In this document: positions 56,380 through 64,000 of the stretch, in pieces
How the letters are laid out: every line of letters begins with the position of its first letter
How positions within the stretch are numbered: the stretch's first letter is position 1
From: Rapana venosa
Lineage: Eukaryota; Mollusca; Gastropoda; Neogastropoda; Muricidae
Assembly (NCBI GenBank): GCA_028751875.1
Contig: CM054155.1
Coordinates: 51,802,535 to 51,866,534, forward strand
Length of the DNA stretch: 64,000 nt
Direction: 5' to 3'
Notes under the pieces: generated by a model
Databases searched by the model: none
The model's input: only the letters and a program-made list of their open reading frames with translations
What the model was told of the DNA's origin: nothing
Translations under genes and position numbers: made by a program

Positions 56380-57854
56380 CGAGCACCCCTGCCACTTCTT
56401 CCCCCTCACGAAAGTGTTTAAAAGCCACATTCTTCCCCCCCACAGAAAGTGTTTAAAACCACATTCTTCCCCCTCCAGAAAGTGTTTAAAGCCACATTTT
56501 CCCCCTTCAAAAGTGTATGAAGCCCCCTTTTTCCCCCTCACGAAATTTTTGAAACCTATTTTTCCCCCCACAGAAAGTGTTTAAAGCCCCAAATTTTTCC
56601 CCCCTTAAAAAAAAGTGTTTGAGCCACTTTTCCCCCTCACAAAAGTGTTTGAAACCATTATTCTTTCCCCTCACAGAAAGTGTTAAAGCCACATTTTCCC
56701 CCTACCCGAAAGTCTTTAAATTCACATTTTTCCCCCCACGAAAGGTTTAAAACCATTTTTCCCCCCAAAAGAAAGTATTTAAAGCCACATTCTTTCCCTC
56801 ACAGAAAGTTTTAAAGCCCATTTTCCCCTCACAGAAAGTATTTTTAAACACTTCTAACCCCTACAGAAGCCACATTCTTCCCTTTTAAAAAGTGCTTAAA
56901 ATGACATTCTTCTCCCCACAGAAAAGTGTTTAAAGCCCCATTTTCACCCCGACAGAAAGTGTTTCAACCCCATTCTTCCCCCCCACAGAAAGTGTTTAAA
57001 TCACATTTTTTCCCCCCCCAGAATGTGTTTAAACACATTTTTTTCCCCTCAAAATTTTGTCAATTCTTCCCCCCAAAAAAATTTTAACCAATCCCCCCCC
57101 CCGGGGCCCCCCCCCCCCCAAAAGGTTTAAGCCACATTCCCCCCCCCCCCCCCCAGAAAGTGTTTAACCACTTTTTTCCCCTCAGAAAAGTGTTTAACCA
57201 ATTTTCCCCTACAGAAGGGTTTAAAACTCACATTTTTTTCCCCCCCCAAAAGTGTTTTTAAAATCACATTCTTCCCCTCACAAAAATGTTTAAAACCAAA
57301 ATTCTTTCCCCCTCTCAGAAAGTGTTTAAAGCCACATTCTTCCCCCCACAGAAAAGTGTTAAAGCCCATTTTCCCCTCACAGAAAATGTTAAAAGCAAAA
57401 TTTTCCCCCTCCAGAAAGTGTTTAGCCAATTCGTCCCCCTCAAGAAGTAATTAAACCCATTTTCCCCTCACGAAAATGTTTAAACTCACATTTTTTCCCC
57501 CCACACAAAGGTTTAAAGCCCCACCTTCCCCCCCACGGAAAGTGGGTTTTTTTAGCCCAGTCTTCCCCATCATACAAAGGTTTTTAAAACCACTTCCTTC
57601 CCCCCACAGAAGGGTTTAAAGCCCCATTCTTCCCCCACAGAAAATCTTTAATTCCATTCTTCCACCTCACGAAAATGTTTTAAAATCACTTCTTCCCCCA
57701 AAGAATGTGTTTAAAGCCCCCATTCTTCCCCCAAAAAGAAAGTGTTTTAAAATCACATTCTTCCCCCTCACGAATGGTTTTTTTTTGCCCTTCTTCCCCC
57801 CCCACAAAATTTTAAAGTCCATTTCCCCTCAAAGAAAGTGTTTTTAAGCCACAT

Positions 57855-57917
<63 letters not shown>

Positions 57918-59973
57918 ACCCCCCCCCACAAAAAAGTGTCTCAAGCCACATTTTTTCCCCCCTAAGAAATGTTTAAATCACACTTTCCCCCACAGAAAAT
58001 GTTAAAAACACATTTTCCCCTCACAGAAAGGTTTAAATTTCCTTCTTCCCCCCCACAAAAGTGTTTAAAGCCACATTCTTCCCCCTACAGAAAAAGTTTA
58101 AACCCCATTCTTCCCCCCCCCAAAAGAAAGTGTTAAAAGCCACATTTTTTTCCCCCAGAAAAGGGGTTTAACCACATTTTTCCCTAAGAAAGGGGTTAAA
58201 AGGTTTCTTCCCCTAAGAAGGCACCTTCCCCCCTTAAAGGTTTTAATACATTCTTCCCCCAACGAAAGTGTTTTTAAGGGAATTTTTCCCCCCCACAGAA
58301 AAATGTTAAAGCCACATTCTTCCCCCTAAAAAGGTTTTAAACATTTCTCCCCCCCAAAGAAAGTTTTAAAGCCCAATTCTTCCCCCCTCACAGAAAAAGT
58401 GTTTAAAAACCAATTCTTCCCCCCCACAGAAAGTGTTTAAAGCCCCATTCTTCCCCCCCCATAGAAAGGTTTTAAAACCCATTCTTCCCCTACAGAAAAA
58501 TGTTAAAAAACCAATTTTCCCCTCACAGAAAAGTTTTTAAAACCAATTTCCCCCCCACAGAAAGTGTTTAAGCCCATTCTTCCCCCTTAAAAAAAGTGTT
58601 GAAGCCACATTCTTCCCCCCCACAGAAAGTGTTTGAAGCCCCTTTTTTCCCCCTCACGAAAGGTTTAAAGCCACATTTTCCCCCTTTAAAAAGTTTTACC
58701 CCCTTCTTCCCCCCCCAAAAAAAGTGTTTAAGCCAATTCTTCCCCCTCACGAAAGTTTTAAAACCACTTCTTTCCCTCACAGGGGAAAATTTTAAACACA
58801 TTCTTCCCCTCAAGAAAATTTTAAAGCCCAAAATTTTCCCCATCACAGAAGTTTTAAAAGACATTCTTTCCCCTCACGAAAAATTTTTAAAAACCACATT
58901 TTCCCCTAAGAAAGTTTTAAAGCCCCTTCTCCCCTCACAGAAAGCCACATTCTTCCCCTTTTTTCAGAAATGGTTAAAAGACTTTTCCCCCTACGAAAGT
59001 GTTAAAACCATTCTTCCCCCAAAGAAAATGTTTAAGCCACATTCCCCCCCCCCCCCCCCCCCCGAAATGTTTTAACCACTTCTTCCCCCCCACAGAAGTG
59101 TTTAAAACCCCCAAATTTTTCCCCCAACAGAAATGTTTTAAAACACATTCTTCCCCCCCAAAGAAAATGTTTAACCACATTCCCCCCCCCCCCCCCCCCC
59201 CCCGGGGCCCCCCCCCCCCCCGGGAAAAAACCCCCCCCCCCCCCCCCCCCCCCCCCAGAAAATGTTTAAGCCACTTTTTCCCCCTCACAGAAAATGTTAA
59301 ACCACTTTTCCCCCCAAGAAAGTTAAACCACATTTTCCCCTCACAGAAATGTTTTAAACCACATTTTCCCCCTCAAAAAGTGTTTAAACCATTTTTCCCC
59401 TCACAGAAAATGTTTAAGCCCCAATTTTTCCCCCTCCAAAGTGTTAAAGCCAATTCTTCCCCCCCCACAGAAAGGTTTAAAAACCAATTTTTTCCCCTCA
59501 CAAAAGGGTTTTTAAAACACTTTTCCCCTCACAAAAGGTTTTAAACACATTTTTCCCCCCTTTACAAATGTTTTTAAAACCACATTTTTCCCCCCCACAG
59601 AAGTGTTTAAAAACTTTTCCCCCTCAAAAAGTGTTTAAAGCCAATTCTTTCCCCCCCACAGAAAAAGGTTTTGCACATCTTCCCCTCAAAAAGGGTTTTA
59701 AGCACATTTTTTCCCCCCCCCCCCCCAAAGAAAATGTAAACCACATTCTTTCCCCCCACAGAAAGTTTTAAACCCCATTCTTCCCCCCCAAAAAGAAGGG
59801 TTTAAACCACATTCTTCCCCCCACAGAAAGTGTTTTTTAACCCCATTTTCCCCCTACAGAAAGTGTTTTAAAACACATTTTCCCCCCCAAAAAATGTTTA
59901 AACCCCCTTCTTCCCCCCACCCGAAGTGTTTAAAACCCCATTTTTTCCCCCAAGGTGTTTTTGAACCACATTC

Positions 59974-60012
<39 letters not shown>

Positions 60013-60475
60013 AAGAAATGTTTTAACCCAATTCTTCCCCCTACAGAAAGTGTTAAAAACCACATTCTTCCCCCTACAAAAAGTTTTAAAACCCCTTCTT
60101 CCCCCCACAGAAAGTGTTTAAACAATTTTTTCCCCTCAAAAAGTGTTTTAAAGCCACATTTCTTTCCCCCCAGAAAGTGTTAAACCCCATTTTTTTCCCC
60201 CACAAAAGGTTTTAACATTTCTTTTCCCTACGAAAATGTTTAACAATTCCCTTTTCCCCTACAGAAAAGTGTTTTAAAGTTTTTTTCCCCTCACGGGAAA
60301 AACCACATTTTCCCCTCCCGAAGTGTTTAACCACATTCTTCCCCCTACGAAGTGTTTAACCCAAATTTTTCCCCCTAAGAAAGTGTTTTAAAACCCCAAA
60401 TTTTTCCCCCACAAAGGGAATTCTTTTCCCCCCCCACAGAAAGTGTTTAAACCAATTCTTCCCCCTACGAAAGTT

Positions 60476-60534
<59 letters not shown>

Positions 60535-63500
60535 AAATGTTTAAAGCCCCCACTTCTTCCCCCCCACAGAAAGTGTTAAACCACTTTTTCCCCCACAGAA
60601 AGTGTTTTAAAAACCCACATTCTTTCCCCTCACAGAAATTTTAACCACATTCTTTTCCCCCTACAGAAAGTGTTAAGCCAATTTTTCCCCCCCAGAAAGT
60701 GTTTAAACCACATTTTTCCCCCCACAAAGTTTTAAAAACCACATTTTTCCCCCTCACAGAAAGTGTTTAAAGCCAATTTTCCCCCCCCAAAAAGGTTTTT
60801 AAAACCCCATTTTTCCCCAAAAAAGAAAGCCACACTTCCCCCTCACAGAAGTGTTTTAACCACTTTTTTCCCCTCACAGAAGGTTTAAAACCCCAAATTT
60901 TTCCCCCAAAAAGTTTTAAACCCATTTTCCCCCTACAAAAAAAAAGCCACATTTTCCCCCACGAAAGTTTAAACCCCTTTTCCCCCCACAGAAAATTTTA
61001 ACCATTCTTCCCCCCCCACAAAAGTGTTAAAACCCCCATTCTTCCCCCTCACGAAAGTGTTTTTAAACCCCATTCTTCCCCCCCACAGAAATGTTTTAAA
61101 ACACTTCTTTCCCCCCAGAGAAAATTTTTAAGCCCCAAATTTTTCCCCCCTCACAGAAAAAATGTTTTTAAAAGCCCCATTTTTCCCCCTCAAAGGTTTA
61201 AAATCACATTTTTCCCCCTACAAAAATTTTTAAAGCCCAATTTTTCCCCCCAAGAAAATGTTTAACCACATTTTTCCCCCCAAAATTGTTTAAACAATTC
61301 TTCCCCCCCAAAGGAAAGTTTTTTAAAACCACATTTTTCCCCCCCAAGAATGTTTTAAACCCATTCCTTCCCCCCCACAGAAAGGGTTTGAAGCCATATT
61401 CTCCCCCCTAAGAAAGTGTTTAAAGCCACATTTGTACCCCACACAGAAGCCACATTCTTCCCCCTCACAGAAAGTGTTAAACTCACGTTCTTCCTCCTCA
61501 CAGAAAGTGTTTGAAGCCACATTCTCCCCCCTAAGAAAGTGTTTAAAGCCACATACGTACCCCACACAGAAGCCACATTCTTCCCCCTCACAGAAAGTGT
61601 TTAAACTCACATTCGTCTTCCTCACAGAAAGTGTTTAAAGCCACATTCTTCCCCCTAACAAAAAGTTTTTAAAGTCACATTTCTTCCCCCTCACAGAAGA
61701 CGTTTAAAGCCACATTCTTCCCCCTGACATGTAGTCTTGAAATTCACAGTCTTCACCTCACAGAAAGTGTTTAAAGCCACATTCTTCTTCCTCACAGAAA
61801 GTGTTTGAAGCCACACTCTTCCCCCTCACAGAAAAGGTTTATAGTGTTTCTTAACCCTCACAGAAGCCACATTCTTCCAACTTACAGAAAGTGTTTAAAC
61901 TCACATTCTTCACCCTAACAGAAAGTGTTTAAACTCACATTGTTCCATCTCACAGAAACTGTTTAAAGCCACAGTCTTCCCCCTCACACAAAGTGTTTAA
62001 AGCGATATTCTTCCCCCTCACAGAAAGTGTTTGAAGCCTCATTCTTCCCCCTAAAAGAAAGTGTTTAAAGCCACATTCTTCTCCCTCATTGAAAGTGTTT
62101 GAAGCCACATTTTTCCACCTCACAGAAAGTGTTTAAAGCCACATTCTTCCCCCTCAAAATGAGTGTCTCAAGCCACATTCTTCCCCCTCACAGAAAGTGT
62201 TTAAAGTCACATTCCTCCCCCTCAGAGAAAGAGTTTAAAGTCACATTCTTCTCTTTGACAGAAAGTGATTGAAGCCACATACTTACCCCGCACAGAAGCC
62301 ACATTCTTCCCCCTCACAGAAAGTGTTAAAAGCAACATTTTTCTCTCTAACAGAAAGTGTTTAAAGCCACATTCTTCCCTCTAACAGAAAGTGTTTAAAG
62401 CCACATTCTTCCCCCTCACAGAAAGTGTTTAAACTCACATTGTTCCCACTCACACAAAGTGTTTAAACCCACACTCTCCCCCCTTACACAAAGTGTTTAA
62501 AGCCACATTCTTCCCCTTCACATAATGTGTTTAAACTCGCATCATTCCCCCTAAAAGAAAGTGTTTAAAGCCACATTCTTCTCCCTCATTGAAAGTGTTT
62601 GAAGACACATTTTTCCACCTCACAGAAAGTGTTTAAAGCCACATTCTTCCCCCTCAAAGAAAGTGTCTCAAGCCACATTTTTCCCCCTCACAGAAAGTGT
62701 TTAAAGTCACATTCCTCCCCCTCACAGAAAGAGTTTAAAGTCACATTCTTCTCTTTGACAGAAAGTGTTTGAAGCCACATTCGTCCCCCTCACAGAAAGT
62801 GTTTGAAGCCACATTCTTCTCCCACACAGAAAGTGTTTGAAGCCATATTCTCCCCCCTAAGAAAGTGTTTAAAGCCACATTCGTACCCCACACAGAAGCC
62901 ACATTCTTCCCCCTCACAGAAAGTGTTAAACTCACGTTCTTCCCCCTCACAGAAAGTGTTTGAAGCCATATTCCCCCCCCCCCCCTAAGAAAGTGTTTAA
63001 AGCCACATTCGTACCCCACACAGAAGCCACATTCTTTCCCCTAAAGCCACATTCGTACCCCACACAGAAGCCACATTCTTTCCCCTCACAAAAAGTGTTA
63101 AACTCACGTTCTTCCCCCTCACAGAAAGCGTTTAAAGCCACATTCTTCCCCCTCACAGAAAGTGTTTAAACCCCCATTCTTCCCCCTCACAGAAAGTGTT
63201 AAAAGCCACATTCTTCTTCCTCACAGAAAGTGTTTGAAGCCACATTCTTCCCCCTCACAGAAAGTGTTTAAAGTGTTTCTTACCCCTCACAGAAGCCACA
63301 TTCTTCCCCCTTACAGAAAGTGTTTAAACTCACATTCTTCTCCCTGACAGAAAGTGTTTAAGGCCATATTCTTCCCCCTCACAGAAAGTGTTCAAAGCCA
63401 CATTCTTCCCCCTCACATAAGGTCTTTAAATTCACATTTCTCCCCCTCACAGAAAGTGTTTAAAGCCACATTCTTCTCCCTCACAGAAAATGTTTGAATC

Positions 63501-64000
63501 CACATTCTTCCCCCCTAACAGAAAGTGTTTAAAGCCAATTCTTCCCCCCTAACAGAAAGTGTTTAAAGCCACATTCTTTCCCCTCACAGAAAGTGTTAAA
63601 CGCTACATTCTTCCCCCTCACAGAAAGTGTTTAAAGCCACATTCTTCTCCCTCACAGAAAATGTTTGAGTCCACATTCTTCCCCCCTAACAGAAAGTGTT
63701 TAAAGCCAATTCTTCCCCCTCACAGAAGGTGTTTAAAGCCACATTCTTTCCCCTCACAGAAAGTGTGAAATGCTACATTCTTCCCCCTCACAGAAAGTGT
63801 TAAACTCACGTTCTTCCCCCTCACAGAAAGTGTTTGAAGCCATATTCTCCCCCCTAAGAAAGTGTTTAAAGCCACATTCGTATCCCACACAGAAGCCACA
63901 TTCTTCCCCCTCACAGAAAGTGTTAAACTCAAGTTCTTCCCCCTCACAGAAAGTGTTTGAAGCCATATTCTCCCCCCTAAGAAAGTGTTTAAAGCCACAT
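56380..64000 (+). repeat. 34-bp satellite array, more than 200 units, open at right edge
   Basis: The consensus unit is 34 bp with the core CTTCCCCCTCACAGAAAG, then TGTTTAAAGCCACATT. Units are clear from 61380 to 64000. From 56380 to about 61380 the same unit is present but with stretched C, A and T runs (C runs of about 75 at 57855-57930 and about 50 at 60480-60532), deleted bases and lost CACAG parts. The sharp change in regularity points to low-quality sequence rather than older repeats. The minus strand of the unit has no stop in any frame, which explains the many Gly/Phe/Lys-rich frames. Confidence 0.95.
62049..62780 (+). repeat. Higher-order duplication (500 bp) in the satellite
   Basis: Variant marks such as CTCCCTCATTGAAAG (62081 and 62581), TTTTTCCACCTCACAG (62109 and 62609) and CTTCTCTTTGACAGAAAG recur at an offset of 500 bases, about 15 basic units. 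A second marker block, CCACACAGAAGCCACATTC preceded by CGTACC, occurs near 61440, 61560, 62890, 63010, 63060 and 63890. Confidence 0.8.

Noticed and set aside
56380..64000. CRISPR-like repeats or coding Gly/Phe-rich protein in the 34-bp array
   Set aside because: No unique spacers; the period of 34 is not a multiple of 3, so each unit is read in another frame; open frames only reflect absence of stops in the unit.

Overview
The window is animal nuclear DNA, most likely from a gastropod mollusc. The evidence is a serotonin-type GPCR exon at the left edge, many dinucleotide and trinucleotide arrays, several clades of non-LTR retrotransposon (LINE), and tRNA-derived SINEs of the kind common in molluscs. 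The species call is an inference. There is no bacterial or viral gene organisation, and almost none of the window is host coding sequence.

Layout. 1-394: last coding part of an aminergic GPCR. 395-1660: non-coding flank with a cluster of small palindromes, a CT array and a 31-bp tandem repeat. 1665-4130: decayed RTE-like LINE, then a SINE. 5.2-6.4 kb: GT arrays around a LINE tail. 6614-13291 and 13792-20660: two copies of the same 6.7-kb block on either side of a run of exactly 500 N; this looks like an unmerged contig overlap rather than a biological duplication. 20.9-23.0 kb (minus): a frameshifted gene of a multi-copy invertebrate family with two zinc-binding-like modules. 25.4-29.8 kb (minus): a near full-length LINE whose ORF1 starts with a hydrophobic leader ending in a 2A ribosome-skipping motif. 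30-33 kb: CA, GT and CT arrays. 33.4-36.2 kb: a decayed LINE. 36.9-42.2 kb: a second LINE of the same family as the 25-30 kb element. 42-51 kb: simple repeats, SINEs, a hairpin-bearing dispersed repeat and a 27/54-bp minisatellite. 51.4-56.35 kb: a LINE with an SGNH-esterase ORF1 and an EN-RT-RNase H ORF2, whose 5' end is inverted exactly as twin priming predicts. 56.38-64.0 kb: a 34-bp satellite that runs off the right edge.

How the parts work together. The LINEs would supply endonuclease and reverse transcriptase; the SINEs and the hairpin repeat are non-autonomous and presumably depended on such machinery. Every retroelement ORF here carries stops or frameshifts, so none looks active as assembled. 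The most interesting items are the 2A-bearing ORF1 leader (29515-29541), the twin-primed element with a YY1-like site next to its inferred 5' end (51400-56350), the unnamed zinc-finger family (20870-23041) and the conserved stem-loop module of the dispersed repeat.

Sequence quality is uneven. The first copy of the duplicated block, parts of 38-42 kb and the satellite from 56.4 to 61.4 kb show homopolymer stretching typical of unpolished long reads. Frameshifts there should not be read as biology without checking.
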